Origin: Secundilactobacillus collinoides DSM 20515 = JCM 1123
GTDB lineage: Bacteria > Bacillota > Bacilli > Lactobacillales > Lactobacillaceae
NCBI RefSeq assembly: GCF_001435975.1
Contig: NZ_AYYR01000067.1
Span: 1 to 64,000 of the forward strand
Length of the DNA stretch: 64,000 nt
Reading direction: 5' to 3'
Below, piece by piece: positions 17,211 through 24,755 of this stretch (positions are counted from its first letter, which is position 1; every line of letters starts with the position of its first letter). A program made the position numbers and the translations under genes. The notes below the pieces were generated by a model. The model ran no database searches. It was not told the DNA's origin and saw only the letters and a program-made list of their open reading frames with translations.

Positions 17211-18950
17211 TTAGGCTTGCGCTTGCTTTAAAAAATAACTGAATGGCTTCAAGTCTTGAGCATCGTATGTCTTAACGAACTCATCAACCTTGGCTTGGTC
17301 TTGCCATGAAGGGTCGATAAACATGTGTTCAGTCGTGAATGGCATCTTGTGGGTGTACTTGACGTCGATCAATACTGGCTTATCAGTCTTCTTAGCTTCT
17401 TCCAAAGCCTTCTTGAATTCATCCTTAGTCTTAACAGTGAAGGTAACGGCACCGTAGCCTTCGCCGACCTTAGCCCAGTCAGTGGCAATCAAATCAGTCC
17501 CTGATTGTGGTTGGTGAGAGTCATCGCGTTGTTCAGCTTCGATGTATCCTAAAGTTTCGTTACTGAAGACAATGTTTACGATGTGCATGTTGTACTTCAC
17601 TTGAGTCAACAACTCTTCTGATAACATTGCGAAACCACCATCACCACTCAGGCTGTAAACTTCGCGGTCTGGATAGTTGGTCTTGGCTGACAATGATGAA
17701 GGAACAGCCCAGCCCATGGTTGCGTAAATTCCTGAAGTACACCACTTTTGGTCGCCATGCATCTTTAAGAGACGTTCGAAGTCAATGTTGACGTTACCAA
17801 CATCGATTGAGAAGACAGCATCATCAGCGGCTTCTTGGTTCAAAACGTCAAAGATAGGTTCTGGACGAACTGGTGATTCAGTGCTGTCCTTGAAGCTAGC
17901 TTGCCATTCGTCCCAGTTCTTCTTGTCAGCTAATGCAGCGTTGTAGAAGGCTGAAGCTTCACGGGCTTCACCAGCGTCAACTAAAGCGGTTAAAGCCTTC
18001 TTTGCATCAGCTAACATAGGAACATCGGTGTGATGACGTTTCCCAAATTTCTCTGAGTTCACATCAATTTGGATAACCTTAGCCTTCTTGTTGAACAGGA
18101 AGATACTAAATGGCACGTTGTTCCCAACCCAAACGATCAAGTCAGTACTGAAACCAATTTCAGCGCCCGGCTTTGGTGCAACACGACCAGTTGAACCAAG
18201 GTATGCTGGGTAGTTATCTTCAATGATGCCCTTACCTAATACGGAAGAAACTAATGGCATCTTGAACTTTTCTGAAGCTGCCTTTAATTCTTCACCGGCA
18301 CCCTTGGCACCAACACCAAAGTAGATCATTGGTGACTTAGCATCCTTGATCAGCTTAACAGCATTGTCAACGGATTCCTTAGTAGGAGCTGGGTAGTTGA
18401 CAACATGCACGTCAGCGTTTGTTTCGAAGGTATCATCAATTTCAGCCCAACCAAAGTCCTTTGGAATGGTCAAAACAGCAACACCCTTGTGTTCGTATGC
18501 TTGACGGATAGCTTCATCAGTCAACATAGGGAGACTTTCAGCAGTCATAGCAGTCCGGTTCCAAACCGAAACGTCATCGAAGATTGGTTCTTCGTCCATG
18601 GCTTGGAAGAAGTCCATGTTCATCTTTGATGATGGTACTTGGGCAACGATAGCTAACAATGGAATCCCATCTTCCTTAGCATCGTATAACCCGTTCATCA
18701 AGTGAACGGCACCAGGACCGGCAGAGCCGAAGCAGACACCGATCTTACCAGTGTATTTGTAGTCAGCAGAAGCAGCGATGGCGCCGGCTTCTTCGTGACG
18801 AACTTGGACATATTTGAGTGTGTCCTTTTGATTGTGGATGGCGTTCATTGTTGAATCAAATGAACCACCAGGTAAACCGTAGATGTGTTTAACACCCCAG
18901 TCTTGAATTACTTTGAGAACAGCATCTGAACCGCTAATTTTTTCAGCCAT
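17211..18950 (-). CDS. pox: Pyruvate oxidase
   Basis: This TPP- and FAD-dependent enzyme converts pyruvate, phosphate and oxygen to acetyl phosphate, CO2 and hydrogen peroxide. Its 579 residues contain the TPP-binding glutamate in VRHEEAGAIAASADY, the central FAD domain (LGSTGRVAPKPGAEIG, WVGNNVPFSIF) and the C-terminal TPP motif GDGGFAMLSEELLTQVKYN. AAGGAGG precedes the ATG. The promoter has a cre site over the -35, so it should be repressed on glucose by CcpA, as is known for lactobacillar pox genes. It lies beside an FAD-synthetase-like gene. Confidence 0.93.
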   Translation of the reverse strand: MAEKISGSDAVLKVIQDWGVKHIYGLPGGSFDSTMNAIHNQKDTLKYVQVRHEEAGAIAASADYKYTGKIGVCFGSAGPGAVHLMNGLYDAKEDGIPLLAIVAQVPSSKMNMDFFQAMDEEPIFDDVSVWNRTAMTAESLPMLTDEAIRQAYEHKGVAVLTIPKDFGWAEIDDTFETNADVHVVNYPAPTKESVDNAVKLIKDAKSPMIYFGVGAKGAGEELKAASEKFKMPLVSSVLGKGIIEDNYPAYLGSTGRVAPKPGAEIGFSTDLIVWVGNNVPFSIFLFNKKAKVIQIDVNSEKFGKRHHTDVPMLADAKKALTALVDAGEAREASAFYNAALADKKNWDEWQASFKDSTESPVRPEPIFDVLNQEAADDAVFSIDVGNVNIDFERLLKMHGDQKWCTSGIYATMGWAVPSSLSAKTNYPDREVYSLSGDGGFAMLSEELLTQVKYNMHIVNIVFSNETLGYIEAEQRDDSHQPQSGTDLIATDWAKVGEGYGAVTFTVKTKDEFKKALEEAKKTDKPVLIDVKYTHKMPFTTEHMFIDPSWQDQAKVDEFVKTYDAQDLKPFSYFLKQAQA

Positions 18951-19000
18951 TAATAATGGCCTCCTTACTTTTTAGAAATAACTTTTTTATTACGAGGATT

Positions 19001-19125
19001 ATTCTAGGACCATTATTTTGAAATGTAAACGCTTAAATTTATAATTTTTAATTAATCGCCCCCATTTTCATGAAATCGTTAAGCGGTCAAACCCGCGTGA
19101 CTGTAACGTTTAGCAACCGTTTACA
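19001..19125 (-). promoter_or_regulatory. Pyruvate oxidase promoter with cre sites
   Basis: On the minus strand TTTACA (19029-19024), 17 bp and TAGAAT (19006-19001) form the promoter. The cre-like TGTAAACGCTTAAA (19024-19037) overlaps the -35. A second, AGCAACCGTTTACA, is at 19112-19125, and a weaker one, TGAAATCGTTAAGC, at 19071-19084. The 19126-19550 remainder is AT-rich with no gene. Confidence 0.75.
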
Positions 19126-19552
19126 TTTCTTAAAAAATTAATTGAATTTTTTTTACTTTTCCTGTTTTTCGATAGATATTTTCATAATAAGTTAGTGAAA
19201 TTTGAGAATATTTTGATGGTATTCACGTTTTGGATTACCGGCATGTCATTTTCGGAATGGTTGCTGTTAAGGCAAAGCAAACGTTAGACGCACGTTAATT
19301 TTCTGACTGTTATCATTTTCACAAGATTACTGAAAGTAATTAACATTGGCATCTATTTTTCATCCGATTTTCATAGCATTCTTACATATTGAAATTCAAT
19401 ATCAGGCTCTGACAAGTTGAACTATCAACTATTTTCAAAAAAGCCAATAAGGAAATTTTATAATTATTATCGAAATATTAAATCAAACGTTTTTGTGAAT
19501 AACTATCAAGCCAATTTTAAGTTGCCATGGGCTGCCGTTTTGACTCATCGTA

Positions 19553-19602
19553 AAAGGGACCCCACCTAAAAACCCGTTCAGGTTTTAGGTGGGGTCCTTC
19601 TA
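19553..19602 (-). terminator. Terminator of the acetyltransferase gene
   Basis: A strong stem of about 20 bp pairs AGGGACCCCACCTAAAAACC with GGTTTTAGGTGGGGTCCTT around a 6-nt loop. T-rich sequence follows on the minus strand. Confidence 0.8.
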
Positions 19603-19657
19603 TTCTGGGAACAAACCCGTCTATTGTCCCACTTTTTTGACTATAATTTTCCAACTA

Positions 19658-20155
19658 TTAGTCAAAATGTCGACCGAGAATATCTAAACTTCGTAATTGG
19701 CCATCCATTTCAGCAACTTCTAGTAAATGGCCCCACGTCTCAAAGCCGTTCTTTTTAAACAGACCTTGGCTGGGAACATTGTGCGTAAAAATAAACGCAA
19801 CGATATTTTGCAGTCCTAGTTTTGGCAATTGGGCAAACACATGATCCAAGGATTGTTGCCCCAGACCCTGATGGCGAAAATCTTCATCAATGTAAATACT
19901 GACCTCTGCTGTCTGATGATAAGCCGGTCGGCCGTAAAATGATTCAAGACTGACCCAGCCGGCAATTCTGTCGTCATCCTTGATCACCCAAAGCGGACGT
20001 GTTGTGGGATCAAAGGACGCAAACCAGTCTTCACGTGAAGCAACTGAAATGGGTTCAAGATCTGCGGTTGCTAACCGACTGGGAATGATTTCGTTATAGA
20101 TATGAACAATCGTAGGTAGATCAGCGTGTGTTGCGTACTCAAATGTCACGGTCAA
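19658..20155 (-). CDS. GNAT-family N-acetyltransferase (phosphinothricin acetyltransferase-like)
   Basis: At 165 residues this is one complete GNAT domain. The acetyl-CoA pyrophosphate loop is RHQGLGQQSLDH, and the layout from YNEIIPSRLATADLEP to LFKKNGFETWGHL is that of the PAT/Bar-like subgroup, which acetylates small amino-acid-like compounds. The true substrate is unknown. It is monocistronic with a strong terminator. Confidence 0.8.
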   Translation of the reverse strand: MTVTFEYATHADLPTIVHIYNEIIPSRLATADLEPISVASREDWFASFDPTTRPLWVIKDDDRIAGWVSLESFYGRPAYHQTAEVSIYIDEDFRHQGLGQQSLDHVFAQLPKLGLQNIVAFIFTHNVPSQGLFKKNGFETWGHLLEVAEMDGQLRSLDILGRHFD

Positions 20156-20400
20156 TGTCGTGTGCCTCCAGTTTTAATATCGTGCCCATTTTACGATAAT
20201 TGTTGATGTCACGCAACGTTACATCGAGATGCGCATAATCATGACAGTCAACGTTAGCACATTATTGATAATAAATCGCGATTTTATGCGATTTGCAGTT
20301 CAACCTCACATAAGCACGGCATCACATTTAGATTGTTAAATTTGACCAGAATCGCTATCATATAGGTAACAAGATAGTCAAGAAAAGGATGGTGGCCCGC

Positions 20401-21018
20401 ATGACTAACGTACTGGTAATTAAAGCAAATCCTAAGCCGACTTCGGAATCACGATCACTAACCGTACTCGAGCATTTTTTAAGTGCCTATCTTAAGCGGC
20501 ATCCAGCCGATACCGTTGTTGTCCGTGACCTGTATGATGAGCGGTTCCCCGACTTTGACCGGGTCTTAGTGACCGCCCAGCGGGCCTTAACTGCCGGAAA
20601 AGCCTTTGACGATTTGGCTGTTGACCAGCAGGCGCGCCTAACTGTGTTTCGTCAAGCAACACAGCAATTCATCGATGCAGACAAGGTCATCATTGCGAAC
20701 CCGCTGTGGAATTTAATGATTCCCGGAAAATTGAAGGCCTGGTTTGATACCATCTGTGTGGAAGGTCAGACCTTTGAAACGGTTGCGGTGGGTGAACGGC
20801 CACTGGCGCCGGGCAAGCATGTGCTGCACATACAGGCAGCCGGCGGCGTCACAAACGGCCAAAACCTCGCCAGTCGGTACGTAAAGGATGTCATGACCTT
20901 TTTGGGTGCCCAGGTCACTTCGTTGCCAGTGGAAGGTATGGACCGTTACCCCGACCGAGCGGAAACCATTGTTACTGATGCGTTCAAAACGGCAGAAGCC
21001 ATTGCTAAAACATTTTAA
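20401..21018 (+). CDS. azoR: FMN-dependent NADH-azoreductase
   Basis: This 205-residue flavodoxin-fold reductase of the AzoR/NQO family reduces azo compounds and quinones with NADH. Recognisable parts are VLVIKANPKPTSESRSL (FMN phosphate loop) and NPLWNLMIPGKLKAWFD followed by GQTF. An in-frame ATG at 20389 directly abuts the AAAGGA and is less likely than 20401. An inverted repeat AAATCGC/GCGATTT about 115 bp upstream (20274-20296) could be an operator. Confidence 0.85.
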   Translation: MTNVLVIKANPKPTSESRSLTVLEHFLSAYLKRHPADTVVVRDLYDERFPDFDRVLVTAQRALTAGKAFDDLAVDQQARLTVFRQATQQFIDADKVIIANPLWNLMIPGKLKAWFDTICVEGQTFETVAVGERPLAPGKHVLHIQAAGGVTNGQNLASRYVKDVMTFLGAQVTSLPVEGMDRYPDRAETIVTDAFKTAEAIAKTF

Positions 21019-21042
21019 ATTGTCCTAAACCAAGAGCTTGAA

Positions 21043-21110
21043 GCAAGACAGTTAAGAGGCGATGCATAACGGATTCTGAGGCGAAAAATCGACCTGTTTT
21101 TTTGAGTCAG
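21043..21110 (+). repeat. Diverged copy of a dispersed hairpin repeat
   Basis: The segment beginning GCAAGACAGTTAAGAGGC, then GCATAACGGATTCTGAGG, then CGACCTGTTTTTTTGAGTCA matches part by part the unit after the MHS transporter gene at 26086. It lies in the 3' spacer of azoR. The remainder up to 21238 shows no gene. Confidence 0.55.
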
Positions 21111-21238
21111 ACCTGTTGACGTACTGGTCCCGGATCCTCGTAAAATCTGTTCCACCTATTCACCCAGAAGCAGGTTTTCAAATTTATCTCCCCACCTAAT
21201 TGCAAGACAGCAAGTGAGAAAGTTTGCCGTCAGTATAT

Positions 21239-21292
21239 AAAAGCGGCCTCCTCTGAAAATGCCAAATTTGGATTTTCACAGGGGCCGCTTTT
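21239..21292. terminator. Convergent terminator between azoR and the TMEM175-like gene
   Basis: AAAAGCGGCC and GGCCGCTTTT bracket an inner imperfect stem (TCTGAAAAT with ATTTTCACA), with T-run on both strands. Confidence 0.8.
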
Positions 21293-21333
21293 ATGGTCAA
21301 GATCAGTCCTTTGCCGTGTATTGTTTAATAAGT

Positions 21334-21912
21334 CTACTTGAGTTGCCGACGCCGATGCCGCACAAAGTTTTGATGCGGGATAACAAGATACATCCCAATC
21401 ACAATAACCCCAGTCGTCAGCGCAACATCTGGTAAAAAGAATGAGCAGATTGCCCCAAGGACCATGATTACCATCATGACACTCATTTCACGGCCGGCCA
21501 TAATATTGGTCGGGTAGCGTGGATCCGCTTTATGTGCCTCGTGCCCTAGAAGAAACAGAAAAACAGCCCAACCGAAAATGACGGCGATGTAAGTTACCTG
21601 CGGCAAAAACCTAGTCGGGTAGGTTGCAACCCAAGCGGTTGAAACGGGCACCAGTGAGACCCACAGTAATAAGGCCATGTTCACAATGAAAACACCATAA
21701 CTGACGGTATGCATTGCTTCAAACATGAAGTGGTGGGTCGCCCACAAATTCGTTAACCCTACAAATGAGATCACGTAGGCCAGCAGCGGTACAATTTCTT
21801 TTTGAATGGCAGGCCATGTGTACCCATTTGGTGTATGTAGTTCGAGAACCATGATCGTCATAATAATTGCTAGAATGGCATCCGTGAATGCCTCTAATCG
21901 TCCTTTGTTCAT
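21334..21912 (-). CDS. TMEM175-family (DUF1211) putative potassium channel
   Basis: This membrane protein has 192 residues and about six helices. The family signature RxxxFsDaxxAI appears as RLEAFTDAILAI at the N-terminus, followed by LWATHHFMFEA. Bacterial TMEM175 proteins are K+ channels without the classical selectivity filter. I chose ATG 21912, four bases after GGAAAG, over an in-frame ATG at 21951. It is monocistronic. Confidence 0.8.
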   Translation of the reverse strand: MNKGRLEAFTDAILAIIMTIMVLELHTPNGYTWPAIQKEIVPLLAYVISFVGLTNLWATHHFMFEAMHTVSYGVFIVNMALLLWVSLVPVSTAWVATYPTRFLPQVTYIAVIFGWAVFLFLLGHEAHKADPRYPTNIMAGREMSVMMVIMVLGAICSFFLPDVALTTGVIVIGMYLVIPHQNFVRHRRRQLK

Positions 21913-22001
21913 CTTTCCTGCCCCCAATAGCGTTTGTCTAACATCTATCATACCGAATTATGGTAAATGTTGGCAAAAATCGGCACTCAGAATGTGCCCA
22001 A

Positions 22002-22017
22002 TGTTTCACGTGAAACA
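22002..22017. promoter_or_regulatory. parS site (exact consensus)
   Basis: TGTTTCACGTGAAACA is the exact 16-bp ParB-binding palindrome. It lies in the spacer between the TMEM175-like and pRiA4b-Orf3-like genes. Two near-identical sites occur at 45595 and 52569. Confidence 0.9.
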
Positions 22018-22064
22018 TTCTCGAAAGATTTTCGATTTTGACGACTTTTCCACGATTGCCCAAA

Positions 22065-22640
22065 TCAATTTTCTTCGTCATTCAAATCAATATCCTCAAG
22101 ATCGTCGCCATCGGCTAGAATCATTTGGTCACCTGCTCGTGTCCATAACATAAAGGCGCGATTGAGCCGGTTACGATGAAATACTTCTGATTCATCACCA
22201 TTGTCTGACTGTTCGATGGTCAACTCATTCGGCGGATTACTTCCCCGACCACTTGTGCAAAATGGTAAATTCCGCCCCTTTAATTCTGCAAAGGTCACGG
22301 TCTGCTTCAGGGTGAGTACAATCGAATACCCACCATTAAACGCGTATTCATAGTCAACGGGTCCGGCGCTCAAATCAGGATACAGATAATTTTGTTCCGC
22401 GTATTCACTGGGTTCCAGCTGTTCTGTAACGCCCATTGCTTCATATGACGCCGGCATGTATTGCTTGCTGTTTTCAGCTGATGCATGGAAGGTATAGAAA
22501 TAATCGTTTTGCCACCCAAACGTCAGCTGCAGTAAAACATGCAGCTGATCATAGCGAATTGTTAGCGGAAGTAATAGGTTCCGCCAGCTCTTTGTATTCT
22601 TGAGTTTTGCACTGACAAGTAACGCAGCAAACGCGTCCAT
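22065..22640 (-). CDS. Plasmid pRiA4b Orf3-like (IS1096 TnpR-like) protein
   Basis: This soluble acidic protein has 191 residues. The stretch YDQLHVLLQLTFGWQNDYFY followed by TFHASAENSKQY resembles the PRiA4_ORF3 family (LH..IQ...GW...HL..F). The C-terminus is very acidic (DGDDLEDIDLNDEEN). The family name comes from a plasmid and an IS passenger gene, and biochemical function is unknown. AGGAGGG precedes the ATG, and the gene follows a TetR gene after 11 bp, so they are co-transcribed. I see no transposase or terminal repeats here. Confidence 0.6.
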   Translation of the reverse strand: MDAFAALLVSAKLKNTKSWRNLLLPLTIRYDQLHVLLQLTFGWQNDYFYTFHASAENSKQYMPASYEAMGVTEQLEPSEYAEQNYLYPDLSAGPVDYEYAFNGGYSIVLTLKQTVTFAELKGRNLPFCTSGRGSNPPNELTIEQSDNGDESEVFHRNRLNRAFMLWTRAGDQMILADGDDLEDIDLNDEEN

Positions 22641-22651
22641 AGTCGTCCCTC

Positions 22652-23167
22652 CTAGTCGTGTTTTGCGTCCGGTAACCGACCAGTTTGGTAAATTTCATCC
22701 AAATAAGCATAATCGGTCAAAATATCATAGGGTTGGTGCGTTTCCGAAATCCACATCGTAATCGCCTTGACCCGGCCAATGATAAAGAATTTTTCAAGCT
22801 CAGTCTTATCGGAAGGCAGTTGCAAAATCATGTGCATCATAAACCGAAATAAGCCGTTACGAAACGTGTCATCACGGCTTTGATACTGCAAAACTGCGAG
22901 CACCTGATCGTTTTTCAGCGAAAAGGCTGTGAACGGGTGCTCATAGATAGCCTGAGCATTTATCGTTGAATCTGGAAATAGATTTCTTAAAAAACGGTCA
23001 AGTAAATCAAATTTGTCTGTAAAATGTGTGTAGAACGTCGAACGGTGCATTAACGCTTGCGCGGTGATGTCGTTTACCGTGATTTTACTAAAGGGCTTTT
23101 GGTCCAATAATTCTTGGAAAGCAGTAAAAATAACTTTTTCGGTGCGTTTCTGTTGAAGGGTCGTCAT
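22652..23167 (-). CDS. TetR/AcrR-family regulator
   Basis: The N-terminal helix-turn-helix is clear (FSKITVNDITAQALMHRSTFYTHF, given here in its recognisable parts: ITVNDI, RSTFYTHF). Total length is 171 residues. The C-terminal ligand domain resembles the TetR group common in Lactobacillales. It is divergent from the quinone oxidoreductase gene at 23315 and in operon with the Orf3-like gene, so it probably controls one or both (inference). Confidence 0.85.
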   Translation of the reverse strand: MTTLQQKRTEKVIFTAFQELLDQKPFSKITVNDITAQALMHRSTFYTHFTDKFDLLDRFLRNLFPDSTINAQAIYEHPFTAFSLKNDQVLAVLQYQSRDDTFRNGLFRFMMHMILQLPSDKTELEKFFIIGRVKAITMWISETHQPYDILTDYAYLDEIYQTGRLPDAKHD

Positions 23168-23314
23168 ACATGTGTTCCTTTCCCCGACATTTTGATAGCA
23201 GTGTCTTTTAAAACGACATTGCCTGCTGATTAAAGATTGTCTAGCGCCGCGACGGTGTTAAGATAGCCTCATTCTAACAGATAATTTGCCTTAAATCGAA
23301 AGAAGGACCCTACT

Positions 23315-24259
23315 ATGAAAGCTATTGTCATCAATCAATTCGGCAACGCTGACACATTTTACGAAACCGAGCTTCCTCAAACACAAATCACACCTGATAC
23401 CGTTGCAGTCGCCATTAACGCTTTTAGTATTAACCCTATGGACATCGCTGCTCGCGCTGGCTACCTCCAATCCCCATTTACCGACAATTGGACATTTCCG
23501 TTGGTATTAGGCTGGGATTTCTCAGGTACCATTACCCAGGTCGGCCAAAACGTCACGAAGTATCACATTGGCGACCAGGTTTTTGGTACCTTGCCGTCCA
23601 ATCACGCAGGCAACGCCGGCTCATATGCAGAAACGGCCGTTGTGGATCCGGCCAGTATCAGCACGATTCCTGCTGGCATGTCCGTTGATCAGGCAGCTGC
23701 ACTGCCGATTGCTGGCGGCACTGCATACCAAGCCATTGCGCAAAATCTTAATGTCCATCCCAATGAGACGATTCTGATTCAGGGCGGTGCCGGTGGTGTC
23801 GGCCTGTTCGCAGTCCAAATCGCAAAGTCACGTGGTGCAAAAGTTATCACCACAGCAAGTCCGGCTCACACAGCCTTGTTACAGCAAGTGGGTGCCGACC
23901 AAGTAATCGACTACCACACCACAGCAGTTAGCGATGTGCTATCCAGCGTTGATGCCGTTTTTGATACTGTCGGCGATATTGCGGGCGGCTTAACCGTCCT
24001 TAAGCCCGGTGGCAAGCTGGTCACAGTGGGCGGACAACCAACGCCTGAACAGTTGGCACTCCCTGATAAATCAGTCAGCTTTCAATTTTCACATTCAGAC
24101 ACAGCAGTATTTGACGGTTTGATCACATTATTCACCAATGATCAACTGCACATTGAAGTGCAGTCGCTGCCCTTCACCGCTGAAAACGTGGTCAAAGCGC
24201 ACCAAATAATCGAATCACATCACACAACTGGGAAACTCGTGATTCATATCACCGATTAA
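23315..24259 (+). CDS. NADP-dependent zinc-less alcohol dehydrogenase / quinone oxidoreductase
   Basis: This 314-residue member of the medium-chain dehydrogenase superfamily belongs to the quinone-reductase branch. It has the N-terminal GroES-like domain (VLGWDFSGTITQVG) and the Rossmann motif GGAGGVGLFAVQIAKSRGAKV, with no structural zinc cysteines. It likely reduces quinones or enones with NADPH. GAAAGAAGG precedes the ATG. The promoter has an extended -10, GTGTTAAGAT, and resembles that of the SDR gene at 38232. The divergent TetR gene is a candidate regulator. Confidence 0.85.
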   Translation: MKAIVINQFGNADTFYETELPQTQITPDTVAVAINAFSINPMDIAARAGYLQSPFTDNWTFPLVLGWDFSGTITQVGQNVTKYHIGDQVFGTLPSNHAGNAGSYAETAVVDPASISTIPAGMSVDQAAALPIAGGTAYQAIAQNLNVHPNETILIQGGAGGVGLFAVQIAKSRGAKVITTASPAHTALLQQVGADQVIDYHTTAVSDVLSSVDAVFDTVGDIAGGLTVLKPGGKLVTVGGQPTPEQLALPDKSVSFQFSHSDTAVFDGLITLFTNDQLHIEVQSLPFTAENVVKAHQIIESHHTTGKLVIHITD

Positions 24260-24317
24260 TTTCAATTGTGACCATGAGACTATCTATAAATTTCGCGAGT
24301 AACCTCTCGCATTTAAA

Positions 24318-24352
24318 ACATCAGCCCTAACCGTGCCGGTGTTTTTTGTGTT
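24318..24352 (+). terminator. Weak terminator after the quinone oxidoreductase gene
   Basis: AACATCAGC and GCCGGTGTT form an imperfect stem followed by six T, about 60 bp after the stop codon. Confidence 0.4.
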
Positions 24353-24424
24353 CACTGTGACACCGCATATACAAACAGTGGCTTTAATTATAACAAAAAA
24401 ATAAATATTTTAATCCGTTTGCCA

Positions 24425-24453
24425 TTTACTTTTCATTTTTCTTCTGGTATAGT
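24425..24453 (+). promoter_or_regulatory. Promoter of the leader peptide / MHS transporter
   Basis: TTTACT (24425-24430), a 17-bp spacer and TATAGT (24448-24453). The predicted transcript has a leader of about 295 nt before the transporter ATG. Confidence 0.6.
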
Positions 24454-24485
24454 CAAAACATTCTAAAAATTCGAGGTCAGAAACC

Positions 24486-24554
24486 ATGCGAAAAACTACC
24501 GCTATCATCAACGTGAATGTTATCGGCATTGCCCAAGACATTATTGTCATTTAG
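24486..24554 (+). CDS. Ile/Val-rich leader peptide (22 residues)
   Basis: The short frame starts at ATG 24486, nine bases after GAGG (24473-24476), and ends with TAG at 24552. The peptide begins MRKTTAIINVNVIGIA and ends QDIIVI. Seven of 22 residues are Ile and three are Val, mostly ATC/ATT and GTT/GTC codons clustered toward the end. It is followed within 50 bp by an intrinsic terminator and then the MHS transporter gene. This is the layout of branched-chain amino acid attenuators, in which ribosome stalling at Ile/Val codons decides termination. It has no homologue I recognise. Confidence 0.7.
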   Translation: MRKTTAIINVNVIGIAQDIIVI

Positions 24555-24556
24555 TC

Positions 24557-24639
24557 TGCGGGTCATTTGATGATGCCCGCAAGCAACGGGCAGCGATGGT
24601 TTAGGCCAGGAGCTGTGAATTCAGCCCCTGGCCTTTTTT
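24557..24639 (+). terminator. Attenuator hairpins and terminator after the leader peptide
   Basis: GCGGG (24558-24562) can pair with CCCGC (24576-24580). The same strand segment GCCCG (24575-24579) can instead pair with CGGGC (24587-24591), giving two mutually exclusive stems. A strong terminator follows: AGGCCAGG-GCTG with CAGC-CCTGGCCT (24603-24634) and six T (24634-24639). Segment 24587-24591 does not overlap the terminator arm, so how the switch would be coupled is not obvious from pairing by eye. Confidence 0.65.
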
Positions 24640-24755
24640 AGTCAAAAACGGAGGTGATAATTAGGCACCAGATTCAGATGACGTCAGCACCAACACATAG
24701 CCCCACAAAAGCATTGTATCTTTCACATCAAATTCTCAGAAACGGAAGTGACTAC

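Noticed and set aside
20029-20040. CTTCACGTGAAG as a further parS site inside the GNAT gene
   Set aside because: 12 of 16 positions match and it is coding sequence.
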